From Labrys okinawensis (lineage in GTDB: Bacteria > Pseudomonadota > Alphaproteobacteria > Rhizobiales > Labraceae), in contig NZ_PUEJ01000010.1 in assembly GCF_002982075.1 (NCBI RefSeq), positions 205,318 to 269,317 of the forward strand: a DNA stretch of 64,000 bases, written 5' to 3'. The notes under the pieces are model-generated. The model ran no database searches and was not told where the DNA came from. It saw nothing but the letters and a program-made list of their open reading frames with translations. Below are positions 53,704 through 61,525 of the stretch, one piece after another; the stretch's first letter is position 1; every line of letters starts with the position of its first letter. A program made the position numbers and the translations under genes.

Positions 53704-54036
53704 TTTTTCTGAACATTTTGACTGCCAGCCAGCCCTTCTTCGCCGGGAGCGGAGAAGCGCCGGTTCGCACCGTCCGCATTTTCGTCAGCAAAGCGGCCAA
53801 GCCTGTCAGGTTCCCGGTGTTGAAAGTCATTGCGCTGGATTTCATCTGCTTGAGCATCTCAATGCCGTGGATACATACCAGCGCAGCCAGACGGTTCTGA
53901 TGGATTCCTTCGACGTCTGATCTTGATATTTGTCCGGCAGCTTCGATCTCGCCGATAAGAACAAAAAGAGAACAAAATGCTGGACAGTCGCTCTCTCGGC
54001 GCATAAGGTCCTGCACTCAAACCGAAGGTAATCGAC
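53704..54036 (+). promoter_or_regulatory. Region after tRNA-Pro with an SOS box upstream of an unknown operon
   Basis: GAAC-N7-GAAC (the SOS box in reverse orientation) lies at 53959-53973, 64 bases before the next ATG. TTGTCC (about 53929) and GATAAG (about 53955) could be the -35 and -10 flanking the box. The rest has no supportable gene: the minus-strand open frame here reads through the tRNA and gives the well-known false GARGFEPPTP terminus. The tract is lower in GC than its surroundings. Confidence 0.55.
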
Positions 54037-54453
54037 ATGCTTGACGGTTATTTCGATGGCACGCGCATGCAGGCTGCCCGGCCCGAGGAAGTCGCGGAGA
54101 TCGCCCGACTGGTCGAGAAGGCAGGCGGCAGCGGCGCGGCCCTGCTGATGCTCTACCGTTATGTTCGCCAGGCCCAGACCTCGCTGATCAACCGCGACAG
54201 GCTGATCGAGGAATTGAAGCGCCAATCCGACCGGCTCGAAGACGAAGATCTTCACGAAAGAGTGGATGGCGATGTCCGGGGCGTGTCGATCGAGTGGATC
54301 GTCAGCCGCGAGTTGAAGCGGACCGATGGCAATGCCGTTACGGCATTGCGCCGGGCCATTCGGCGCAATGTCCGGCTGGACGACGAACTGGACCGTCTGG
54401 CCGGCCTGCTGGAGGCGGCAGGCAATCCTCTCCGCCTTTCCGGCAAGCCATGA
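54037..54453 (+). CDS. Uncharacterised protein, first gene of an SOS-boxed pair
   Basis: 138 residues, soluble, highly charged and probably all-helical: LLMLYRYVRQAQTSLINRD, then EELKRQSDRLEDEDLHERV and TALRRAIRRNVRLDDELDRLAGLLEAA. I recognise no domain. GAAGG lies nine bases before the ATG. It overlaps the next gene by four bases (ATGA), so the two form an operon. An upstream GAAC-N7-GAAC suggests DNA-damage control; that is inference from one motif. Confidence 0.65.
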   Translation: MLDGYFDGTRMQAARPEEVAEIARLVEKAGGSGAALLMLYRYVRQAQTSLINRDRLIEELKRQSDRLEDEDLHERVDGDVRGVSIEWIVSRELKRTDGNAVTALRRAIRRNVRLDDELDRLAGLLEAAGNPLRLSGKP

Positions 54454-54773
54454 GCGCGAGCGCGGCGACTTCGGAGTCTTTCCTGCGTCGCGGTGCCGAG
54501 CTTGCACGGCTCGGCGTCGACGAGACGATCGCCGCTTGCGGAGGTGATGCACGTGCCGCCGTTGGGGCCTTGGTCGAGACGATCGCTCACCTCCGGGCCG
54601 CACTCGCCGAGCGGGAGGATATCATCACGACGCTGGCAGCCCGCGTGTCCCGCGGCTACACGCGCGGTCTTGACGGCGGGAAGCCGCCCCATCCGAGTGA
54701 TAACGCGCTTTGCAAGCCGGGGAAGGAAGAACGCGAGTCGCCGCATGCCGCCTGTGAGCCCAATCGAGGATGA
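54450..54773 (+). CDS. Uncharacterised small protein, second gene of the pair
   Basis: 107 residues. The core IAACGGDARAAVGALVETI followed by LRAALAEREDIITTLAARVSRGYTRG resembles a type of small hypothetical protein I know from alphaproteobacteria (pattern C-x-G-D-x-R-x-A-x-x-A-L...V-S-x-G-Y-x-R-G), of unknown function. The last 30 residues are low-complexity and may be less conserved. Translation is coupled to the upstream gene through ATGA. Confidence 0.6.
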   Translation: MSASAATSESFLRRGAELARLGVDETIAACGGDARAAVGALVETIAHLRAALAEREDIITTLAARVSRGYTRGLDGGKPPHPSDNALCKPGKEERESPHAACEPNRG

Positions 54774-54960
54774 GAGCCTGCAGGCGATTCTTTACAAAAA
54801 CACGTAGGGCCGCCGCTTCCATACGGCGCGAATGTCACCAACACGGCAATGATACCGTCCGCCAGGTTTGCGTCGCGATCATCTAGTCATACCAAGACCA
54901 AGCCTGTCCGGCCCGCCCGATGGCGGGAATCGCGGTGACGGCACCACAATGCGCCGGCGT

Positions 54961-55140
54961 TCAGCACCAGACGATGTCGCAGCCGATCTTCGGATCAAGG
55001 CTATGCTTGCCGGGAGCGGCGGTCTGTCTCGCCTGCATCGCGGTCTTAGCCGGCGAACGCCAATCAATCACCGTATCGATAATCAAAATTGCGATCACCA
55101 GGACAACCAGAAAACCCGTGATCATTTCACTCAGATCCAT
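54961..55140 (-). CDS. 59-residue single-pass membrane protein
   Basis: Minus-strand ORF from ATG 55140 to TGA 54961. A perfect GGAGG lies seven bases before the ATG, and a small hairpin (GGCCGG...CCGGCC, 55155-55173) just before that. Residues 7-24 (ITGFLVVLVIAILIID) form one membrane segment; the C-terminal part is polar and ends CDIVWC. I do not recognise a family. Placement of the ribosome site and the clean hydrophobic segment support a real gene. Confidence 0.6.
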   Translation of the reverse strand: MDLSEMITGFLVVLVIAILIIDTVIDWRSPAKTAMQARQTAAPGKHSLDPKIGCDIVWC

Positions 55141-55304
55141 GACGAACCTCCATCGGCCGGCTTTAATCCGGCCATGAGGGACTCAGCCCTTGGCTTGAAC
55201 GTCCGAATTCTGCGCTTGTTCCTACTATCCTTCAAGTTTAAATCGCCGTCGACCGCCGAAACTCAGCGCCATCTTGCGGCGCACACATGTTGCTGCATCG
55301 CAAA

Positions 55305-55339
55305 CAAAAGAAAAGCCGGCTGCTGGCGCGCCGGCTTTT
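55305..55339 (-). terminator. Intrinsic terminator of the cold-shock gene
   Basis: On the minus strand AAAAGCCGGC, nine-base loop, GCCGGCTTTT, then CTTTTG. About 40 bases after the stop. Confidence 0.85.
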
Positions 55340-55380
55340 CCTGAAAATCTGACGGTATACCGAAAGACTCTGCGGTTCGC

Positions 55381-55593
55381 TTAGGCCGCGGCCTTGAGCT
55401 GGTCAGCGGCCAACTTGCCCGAGCGCCGATCCTGGACCAGTTCATAGCTGATCTTCTGGCCTTCGCGCAGCTCATACAGGCCGGCCCGTTCAACCGCGCT
55501 GATGTGGACGAACACGTCCTTGGAGCCATCGTCGGGCTGAATGAAACCGTAGCCCTTCTGGGCGTTGAACCACTTTACGGTACCTGTGCTCAT
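55381..55593 (-). CDS. cspA: Cold-shock domain protein
   Basis: 70 residues, one CSD. RNP1 KGYGFIQP and RNP2 DVFVHISAV are intact, with the TGTVKWFNAQKGYG start. RNA chaperone that melts structure in mRNA. The upstream gap is long, consistent with the long 5' leaders of this family. Confidence 0.97.
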   Translation of the reverse strand: MSTGTVKWFNAQKGYGFIQPDDGSKDVFVHISAVERAGLYELREGQKISYELVQDRRSGKLAADQLKAAA

Positions 55594-56126
55594 CGTGAGC
55601 TATTCCTTCAACGTAGTGAGAGCCAAAGCCCGCAACGAAGCGGACCCAGCGAGTGTCGAATTTTGGTGAGATCTCGTCAGCACGCATCCAATGACGCGAG
55701 GCCAAGTCGTTCGGCCGAAAATCGATGGTGACAGGCTGCCCGATTGAATCCGGGCGGTCAAGACAAACCTGCGACAAAATGTACGTTTTTGCTATCTGCG
55801 CCGCTTTCTTGAAACGCCAATAACAATATAGTGCCAATTCAATCGGAATCTTCCGAGCAGAACATCGAAGCGGCAGTTCCGCAGCACATGCCTGATCCTA
55901 TTCTTACGGATTCACTACGCTTCAAATCACTTTCCTGCCGCATAATCCTCTGACATTTCGCTGGAAGAGCATTCAAACGGATTCACCGGGGGGCGCTGAG
56001 GCCATATCCTTACTCCGGCCGGCATGAGCAAATGGCCTTAACCATGACACAGGCCGGTTGGCGCCTCAGTCCGGCTTGCGGCTATAAGGACCGGAGCGGG
56101 AAGACAGGCGAAGGACCGAAGAAACG
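55594..56126. promoter_or_regulatory. Divergent leader region of cspA and the glycosyltransferase gene
   Basis: 533 bases without a gene. On the minus side it must hold the cspA promoter and leader; a short hairpin GCCCG...CGGGC lies near 55738-55755. On the plus side TTGGCG (56058-56063) and TATAAG (56083-56088) are a possible promoter for the glycosyltransferase, though the 19-base spacer is long. Confidence 0.45.
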
Positions 56127-57056
56127 ATGGAGGGGACGGAGCCGGCGATTGCGATTTTGGTGCCCTGCTACAATGAGGCGGCGGCCATCCAGGCCGTGAT
56201 CCAGGGGTTTCGCACGCAGTTGCCGTCAGCCGCCATCTATGTCTACGACAACAATTCCACCGACGATACTGCACGCCTGGCGAAGGAAGCCGGTGCCGTG
56301 GTGCGTCGCGAGGCCCGCCAGGGCAAGGGACACGTGATCCGCCGCATGTTCGCGGATATCGAAGCCGACATCTACATCATGGTCGACGGCGACAATACCT
56401 ATGATCCGAGCAGCGCTCCGGCCCTGGTCGCGGCCCTGCGCGCCGGGCCTCTCGATCTCGTCAACGGCGTGAGGGTGGCCGATGGCGAGACAGCCTATCG
56501 TCCCGGACACCGTTTCGGCAACCGGATGCTCACCCGCCTGGTGACCCGCTTTTTTGGCTCATCCTCGCGTGACATGCTGTCGGGCTACAAGGCGATGTCC
56601 CGGCGCTTCGTCAAGACGTTCCCCGCCCTTTCGACCGGCTTCGAGATCGAAACCGAACTGCTCGTGCATGCCCTCGAAATGTCGCTTCCGCTCGGAGAGA
56701 TCGAAACCTTCTACCGGGAGCGACCGGCAGGCTCACAGAGCAAGCTGCGCACCGTGCAGGACGGCATGCGCATCCTCAAGCTCATCGCCAAGCTGGTGAA
56801 AGAAGAACGGCCACTGCTCTTCTTCAGCCTGGTGGCCGGTATCCTCGCCTTGCTGTCGCTCGCCGCCGCTACCCCCGTCGTGCTGGAATATCTCGAACTC
56901 GGCTCGGTCAAGCGCCTGCCCACGGCCGTGCTCGCCACCGGCCTGATGCTCTCGGCCATCATCGCCTTCTTTTCCGGCATGATCCTGGATACGGTCACGC
57001 GCGGGCGAAGGGAGCTCAAGCGGCTGCATTATTTGCGTTATGCCCCTGTCCGCTGA
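56127..57056 (+). CDS. Family 2 glycosyltransferase with C-terminal membrane segments
   Basis: 309 residues. GT-A domain: AILVPCYNEAAAIQAVI, VYDNNSTDDTARLAKEAGA and the DxD-type MVDGDNTYDPSS. C-terminal pair of membrane segments around 234-260 and 268-290. This is the DPM1/GtrB-like arrangement: a sugar is passed from a nucleotide donor to polyprenyl phosphate at the inner membrane. The next gene encodes a GtrA-type flippase, which supports that role. Sugar and acceptor glycan unknown. Confidence 0.88.
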   Translation: MEGTEPAIAILVPCYNEAAAIQAVIQGFRTQLPSAAIYVYDNNSTDDTARLAKEAGAVVRREARQGKGHVIRRMFADIEADIYIMVDGDNTYDPSSAPALVAALRAGPLDLVNGVRVADGETAYRPGHRFGNRMLTRLVTRFFGSSSRDMLSGYKAMSRRFVKTFPALSTGFEIETELLVHALEMSLPLGEIETFYRERPAGSQSKLRTVQDGMRILKLIAKLVKEERPLLFFSLVAGILALLSLAAATPVVLEYLELGSVKRLPTAVLATGLMLSAIIAFFSGMILDTVTRGRRELKRLHYLRYAPVR

Positions 57057-57486
57057 CCCCTCCTCGGGCTGGTCCGTGCGCCGGCGGCTATGCTGCTTTG
57101 CCCTGGCCGGTTTCGTCGGCTTCGCCTTCGACGCCGGCATCCTGACTCTCCTGGCCAATTTCGGTCTCGATGCACGCCTCGCGCGCCTGGCTTCCTTTGC
57201 CTGCGCCATGGTGGTGACCTGGCTGATCAACCGCTCGCTGACCTTCGGCGACCGCGCCGGCACCAACATCGCGGCCGAGTTCCTGCGCTATCTGTCCGCC
57301 AGTGCGCTGTCCGCTCTGGTCAATCTCGGCGCCTTCATGGCGCTGGTCACTCTGGGCGGGCCTTTCGCACGCTGGCCCGTGCTGGCGGTGGGAATTGCCG
57401 TCGCACTGTCGATGACCCTGAATTTCTGGAGCTATTTCAAGATGGTCTTCACGCCGGAGACCCGGGAGCCGGGCGGAACGCCCTAA
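57040..57486 (+). CDS. GtrA-family membrane protein
   Basis: 148 residues, four membrane segments, GtrA domain: RLCCFALAGFVGFAFDAGILTLL, ASFACAMVVTWLINRSLTF, and FWSYFKMVF at the end. GtrA proteins are thought to flip polyprenyl-phosphate-linked sugars. The start overlaps the glycosyltransferase end by 17 bases, so the two are coupled. Confidence 0.9.
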   Translation: MPLSADPSSGWSVRRRLCCFALAGFVGFAFDAGILTLLANFGLDARLARLASFACAMVVTWLINRSLTFGDRAGTNIAAEFLRYLSASALSALVNLGAFMALVTLGGPFARWPVLAVGIAVALSMTLNFWSYFKMVFTPETREPGGTP

Positions 57487-57570
57487 GGCCGGCGCCCCCA
57501 TCGAACCTCACCCGACTGAGGCAAAGAAGCACCCGGGACCCAGGCGCTTCCTGCTTTGCCGCCGAACCTT

Positions 57571-58059
57571 TTATCGGCCGAAGCCCGGAATACCGGCGGT
57601 CATGCCACGTGCGAGCTGCGTGACGAAATTGAGGTCGCCGCCGGCCGTCGGCGTCGTACGGGTGATCGAATCGAACACGACGCCGTCCTTCAGGCCGTAA
57701 TTGGCGACGCGCGACACCCGGCCATTGGTGAAGTAGACGGCCAATACGTTGCGGTCGGTCACGTGCGGAGACAGAAAGGCCACAGGGCGGGACGTGGTCT
57801 GGGAGACATAGTACCAGGCCTGGCCGTCGAGCGTGGATTGGGTCGAAGGCGTGCCGAGCGCCTCGAGCACCTGGGCCTGGGACGTACCGGGCTTGATTGC
57901 CGACAAGGTACTCTCGGTCACCACGATGCCGTGCACATTGGTCTCGCCGATCGAGCCGCAGCTTTGCAACAGCCCTGCCAGGGAGATCACGACAGCGGCC
58001 GCCAACGCGGGAGACCGAAAACGGGGGGGCAACACAACTATACTCACTTTGGCCTCCAT
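57571..58059 (-). CDS. bamE: BamE-like outer membrane lipoprotein (SmpA/OmlA)
   Basis: 162 residues from ATG 58059 (a GTG at 58083 is also in frame). Lipobox LLQSC near residue 30, then the SmpA/OmlA domain: STLSAIKPGTSQAQVLEALGTPSTQSTLDGQAWYYVSQ. BamE is an accessory lipoprotein of the BAM complex. Divergent from the cytochrome chaperone gene, an order seen in related genomes. Released lipoproteins of this type depend on the Lol genes at 46.5-48.5 kb. Confidence 0.9.
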   Translation of the reverse strand: MEAKVSIVVLPPRFRSPALAAAVVISLAGLLQSCGSIGETNVHGIVVTESTLSAIKPGTSQAQVLEALGTPSTQSTLDGQAWYYVSQTTSRPVAFLSPHVTDRNVLAVYFTNGRVSRVANYGLKDGVVFDSITRTTPTAGGDLNFVTQLARGMTAGIPGFGR

Positions 58060-58265
58060 CGGGCACACAGGCTCGTTCGCCACATCGTCGCGTGGGTTCT
58101 GGCGTAACCCGCTCGCGCGTGAAATTCAACCTTGGCGCTCAGGAAGCATCCACTTATATGGAGCATCCGCTATAGAGTGCGGTCTTCGACCGGATCGTGC
58201 CGGACTGCCGGCACGGTGCCGGCGCCGGGAACCCCGGTCGACTATCCCTGCCGGTGAAGGAGCTC

Positions 58266-58811
58266 ATGTTCGGCCTGTTTCGCAATAGAGCGCGCGACGC
58301 GCAGATTGCCCGTCTCTACGACCAGATCCTGGCCCAGAGCCGCGACCCCGCGCTGTTCATCGAGGGACGCGTTCCCGATACGGTGGAAGGGCGCACGGAC
58401 ATGATGCTGCTGCATCTGTTCCTGCTCATGCACCGGCTCAACGACGAGCAGGGCGAGATCCGAGAGATCGCCCAGGGCGTATGCGACCGCTTCTTCGCCG
58501 AGCTCGACCGCGCCATGCGGGAAATGGGCGTGGGCGACCTCGCCGTGCCCAAGAAGATGCGCAAGATCGCCGACATCTATACCGGATGCTCGTCCTCCTA
58601 TGGCAACGCCTTGCACAAGCCGGATAACGAGGAACTCACGCAGGTTCTTCTGCGCAACGTCTACGCCCGCGACGAGGCGAGACTGCCACAGGCACGGGCC
58701 CTCGCCGGCTATGTCCGGCGCGCCTCCAACGCCCTTGGCGATGCATCGCTGGCGAGCCTTGCCAGCGGCTCCCTGCCCTTCCCCACCCCAGCCCTAGGTG
58801 AGAGCGCATGA
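58266..58811 (+). CDS. Ubiquinol-cytochrome c chaperone family protein
   Basis: 181 residues, CBP3/UQCC1-like domain (Ubiq_cyt_C_chap). Motifs: LYDQILAQSRDPALFIEGRVPDTVEGRTDMMLLHLFLL, FFAELDRAMREMGVGDLAVPKKMRKIADIYTG. It should assist assembly of the cytochrome bc1 complex, as Cbp3 does in mitochondria. GAAGGAG precedes ATG 58266. Four-base overlap with the next gene. Confidence 0.92.
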   Translation: MFGLFRNRARDAQIARLYDQILAQSRDPALFIEGRVPDTVEGRTDMMLLHLFLLMHRLNDEQGEIREIAQGVCDRFFAELDRAMREMGVGDLAVPKKMRKIADIYTGCSSSYGNALHKPDNEELTQVLLRNVYARDEARLPQARALAGYVRRASNALGDASLASLASGSLPFPTPALGESA

Positions 58812-59338
58812 CCACCCAAACGCCCCATTTCTCGCGTCCGGTCCATCTGCGCGAGATTCCGGCCACCGGCCGCCACTTCGTCATCGACACGAACGAGGAC
58901 GAGCGCCGCGCCGTCGCCCGGCAGCTCGGCCTTCCCAGTGTTGCCGCCCTGACGGCCAAGCTTCACGTCACCCCCTTCCGCAAGGACGGGCTGGCGGTCG
59001 ATGGCAGCATTCATGCCCTGATAACCCAGATTTGCGTCGTCACGGCCGAACCGTTCGAGAGCGAGATCGAGGCTCCGGTCGACATCCGCTTCTCGCCCGA
59101 TGGGCAGGATCCCAATGCCGAGTTCGATCTGGCCGAATTGAACGATCCGGAAGCCGAGGACCCGCCGGACCTGCTGGTGGGCGATGCCATCGATCTGGGA
59201 GCCATCGTCAGCGAGTTCCTCGCACTGGCGCTCGATCCCTATCCGCGCAAGCCAGGGGTCACCTTCGAGGGAGGCGAGGACGAGGCGAGCCTTTCTCCCT
59301 TCGCCGCACTCGACAGGTTGAAGGGCAAGGACTCCTGA
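58808..59338 (+). CDS. YceD family protein (DUF177)
   Basis: 176 residues. DUF177 proteins are linked to 23S rRNA metabolism and usually precede rpmF. Here the protein carries TAKLHVTPFRKDGLAVDGSIHALITQICVVTAEPFESEIEAPVDIRFSPD and an acidic C-terminus, LDPYPRKPGVTFEGGEDEA. It is coupled by ATGA to the cytochrome chaperone gene, a frequent pair in alphaproteobacteria; rpmF and plsX do not follow. Confidence 0.88.
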   Translation: MTTQTPHFSRPVHLREIPATGRHFVIDTNEDERRAVARQLGLPSVAALTAKLHVTPFRKDGLAVDGSIHALITQICVVTAEPFESEIEAPVDIRFSPDGQDPNAEFDLAELNDPEAEDPPDLLVGDAIDLGAIVSEFLALALDPYPRKPGVTFEGGEDEASLSPFAALDRLKGKDS

Positions 59339-59654
59339 CAGCAGACTGCGTCCTCTTGAAACGCGTTTGCCAGTCGATCTCGTGTCGAAACGTAGTTGCG
59401 AAGCCAGCCGCGCCCTGCAATTGGCGAAAACCAGGCAAATGCCTTTGATCGAACACGATTGTGTGAGATCGCACGTCCTGGAACCGCGATTCATTGATCG
59501 GTTACGGGCCTGGACCTATCCACGTCCCAAAGCTTTTTGTGGTTTGAGCCACAGACCTCAAATCGCACGGACGCGCCGAACCAAAGAGTGAGAGCCGAAT
59601 GCGTTTCTTCCAAACGCGTTTTGCTCTTGGGATTCCTGCCTTTTGGAGAAGTAT
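59339..59654. repeat. Intergenic region with GCGTTT/AAACGC palindromes, copies 3 and 4
   Basis: 316 bases without a supportable gene. It holds AAACGCGTTT at 59359-59368 and GCGTTT-CTTCC-AAACGC at 59601-59617 (the latter overlapping another AAACGCGTTT). These match the palindromes at 31.7 and 39.2 kb. The promoter of the DsbA-like gene must also be here. GGAG lies seven bases before its ATG. Confidence 0.55.
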
Positions 59655-60419
59655 ATGTCGTTGAAGCGTCTGATGGCCGGGGTTGCGCTCGGCACTGGCT
59701 TGCTCGCACCCGGCCAGCCCGCCCTCGCTGCCGAACCGCTCGACAAGCCTGCGGTCGAAGCGATCGTCAAGAATTACCTGATGGAGCACCCGGAGGTCAT
59801 CGTCGACGCCATCAACGCCATGCAGGCCAAGCAGGAAGCGGCAACGGCCGAGCGCCAGAAGAAGCTGCTCTCCGACAGCATGGACACCATTCTCAACGGG
59901 CCGCAGAACGCGGTCCTGGGTAATCCCCAGGGCGACATCACCCTGGTCGAGTTCTTCGACTACAATTGCGGCTACTGCAAGCGCGGCCTGGCCGACATGG
60001 TCAAGCTGCTCGAAACCGACAAGAAGCTCAAAGTGGTGCTGCGCGACTATCCGATCCTGAGCGAAGGCTCTAAGGAGGCCGCCGTGGTCGCCCTTGCCGT
60101 CAAGAAGCAGCTGCAGGGCGACAAGTTCCTGGCGTTCCACCAGGTCCTGCTGGGCACGCGCGGCGCCGTGGGCAAGGACCGCGCTCTGCAGGTCGCGCAG
60201 GATTCCGGTGTCGACATGGCCAAGCTCCAGGCCGACATGAAGGATCCAGCCCTGCTGAAGGGGCTCGCCAGCACGATGCAGCTCGGCGAAGCCTTGGGCA
60301 TCAACGGCACGCCCTCTTATGTGCTCGGCAGCGAGATCACGCCCGGCGCCGTGGGTTACGATGCCCTCAAATCCAAGATCGATTCGCTGCGCAAATGCGG
60401 CCAGACCGCCTGCGGCTGA
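59655..60419 (+). CDS. DsbA-family thiol-disulfide oxidoreductase
   Basis: 254 residues with a signal peptide to about residue 26 (PALAAEP). Thioredoxin-fold DsbA domain with EFFDYNCGYCKRG: catalytic CxxC at C105/C108, and a cis-proline loop GTPSYVLG. An extra helical segment (34-80, PAVEAIVKNYLMEHPEVIVDAINAMQ) precedes the fold, as in BdbD/ScsC-like proteins. Acts on disulfides in the periplasm. A second cysteine pair (KCGQTACG) lies at the C-terminus. Confidence 0.93.
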   Translation: MSLKRLMAGVALGTGLLAPGQPALAAEPLDKPAVEAIVKNYLMEHPEVIVDAINAMQAKQEAATAERQKKLLSDSMDTILNGPQNAVLGNPQGDITLVEFFDYNCGYCKRGLADMVKLLETDKKLKVVLRDYPILSEGSKEAAVVALAVKKQLQGDKFLAFHQVLLGTRGAVGKDRALQVAQDSGVDMAKLQADMKDPALLKGLASTMQLGEALGINGTPSYVLGSEITPGAVGYDALKSKIDSLRKCGQTACG

Positions 60420-60468
60420 ACCGGACGGCCCCTTCTCGGGCAAAGCAGGCGGTTTTTCACGACCGGCT

Positions 60469-60497
60469 TTGCCTTCCTGGATCGAGCGCCCTATAAG
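60469..60497 (+). promoter_or_regulatory. Probable promoter of aroQ-accB-accC
   Basis: TTGCCT (60469-60474), 17-base spacer, TATAAG (60492-60497). It resembles the proposed rpsB promoter (TTGCCT, 17 bases, TATAGA). Confidence 0.6.
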
Positions 60498-60565
60498 GGG
60501 CGTTCGCAGCAAAAGGCCCGTTGCAGCACGCTTCGGGCTTTCAATTTATGGTCCTGATGGCAAGC

Positions 60566-61009
60566 ATGGCGCTCGTCTACATTCTCAACGGTCCCAATCT
60601 CAACATGCTGGGTGTGCGCGAGACCTCCGTCTACGGCACGCTCGACCTCAACGGCATCGAGAAGCTGGCCCGGGCGCGCGCCGAGCAATTGGGCCTTACC
60701 ATCGAATTCCGGCAGACCAACCATGAAGGCGTGCTGCTCGACTGGGTGCACGAGGCCTATCACAAGGGGGCGGTCGGGTTGATCATCAATCCCGGCGCGC
60801 TCACCCATACCTCGATTGCTCTGCACGATGCGATCAAGGCCGTTAGCCTGCCGGTAATCGAACTGCATCTATCCAACGTGTTCGCGCGTGAAAGCTTCCG
60901 GCACCATTCCTGGGTCTCGCCGGCTGCCAAGGGCGTGATCTGCGGATTTGGCCCCAAGGGCTATGAACTTGCCCTCGAAGCGCTGGCTTCGAGCGTATCG
61001 GCTCAATGA
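60566..61009 (+). CDS. aroQ: 3-dehydroquinate dehydratase, type II
   Basis: 147 residues. It dehydrates 3-dehydroquinate in the shikimate pathway, upstream of TrpE. Active-site loop ILNGPNLNMLGVRETSVYG (R18, Y23), NPGALTHTSIALHDA, and ELHLSNVFARESFRHHS. ATG 60566 fits the family start; in-frame ATGs at 60548 and 60557 are alternatives and no clear ribosome site decides. aroQ-accB-accC is a common operon. Confidence 0.96.
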   Translation: MALVYILNGPNLNMLGVRETSVYGTLDLNGIEKLARARAEQLGLTIEFRQTNHEGVLLDWVHEAYHKGAVGLIINPGALTHTSIALHDAIKAVSLPVIELHLSNVFARESFRHHSWVSPAAKGVICGFGPKGYELALEALASSVSAQ

Positions 61010-61043
61010 ATGACGGGGCCTCGGCCCCTCGGAAACGCAAGGC

Positions 61044-61520
61044 ATGACGATGTCGCGAACCAAATCGGGGATCGACCCCGAGATTATCCGGGAACTCGCC
61101 AATCTCCTCACGGAAACGGATCTCACCGAAATCGAGGTACAGCAGGCCGATCTGCGCATCCGGGTGGCGCGGCAGATCAATGTGACGGCGACCGTGCCGG
61201 TCAGCGCGCCGGCCGTCGCCGTGGCAGCTCCGGCCGCTGCCGCTGCCGCTGCAGCCGCCCCCGCGGCTGCCGACCCGGCCAATCATCCCGGCGTGCTGAA
61301 ATCGCCGATGGTGGGCACCGCCTATCTCGGCGCGGCACCCGGCGCCAAGGCCTTCGTCGAGATCGGCAGCAAGGTCAACCAGGGCGACCGCGTGCTGATC
61401 GTCGAGGCGATGAAGACCTTCAACGACATCATCGCGCCGCGTTCGGGAACGGTGACCGCCCTGTTCATCGAGGACAAGCAGCCGGTCGAATATGGCCAGC
61501 CGCTGATGATCATCGAGTGA
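61044..61520 (+). CDS. accB: Biotin carboxyl carrier protein of acetyl-CoA carboxylase
   Basis: 158 residues. N-terminal part binds biotin carboxylase, a long alanine/proline linker (about 53-78) follows, then the biotinyl domain with the biotinylated lysine in VEAMKTFN (K124). It carries carboxybiotin between AccC and AccAD in fatty acid synthesis. Five bases before accC. Confidence 0.97.
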   Translation: MTMSRTKSGIDPEIIRELANLLTETDLTEIEVQQADLRIRVARQINVTATVPVSAPAVAVAAPAAAAAAAAAPAAADPANHPGVLKSPMVGTAYLGAAPGAKAFVEIGSKVNQGDRVLIVEAMKTFNDIIAPRSGTVTALFIEDKQPVEYGQPLMIIE

Positions 61521-61525
61521 CATGA

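Noticed and set aside
53654..54016. Minus-strand ORF ending GARGFEPPTPSPPD
   Set aside because: Its C-terminus is the antisense of tRNA-Pro, a well-known false protein.
53626..55380. Integrated island or prophage at tRNA-Pro
   Set aside because: No integrase, no phage gene, and no repeat of the tRNA 3' end downstream. The lower GC alone is not enough.
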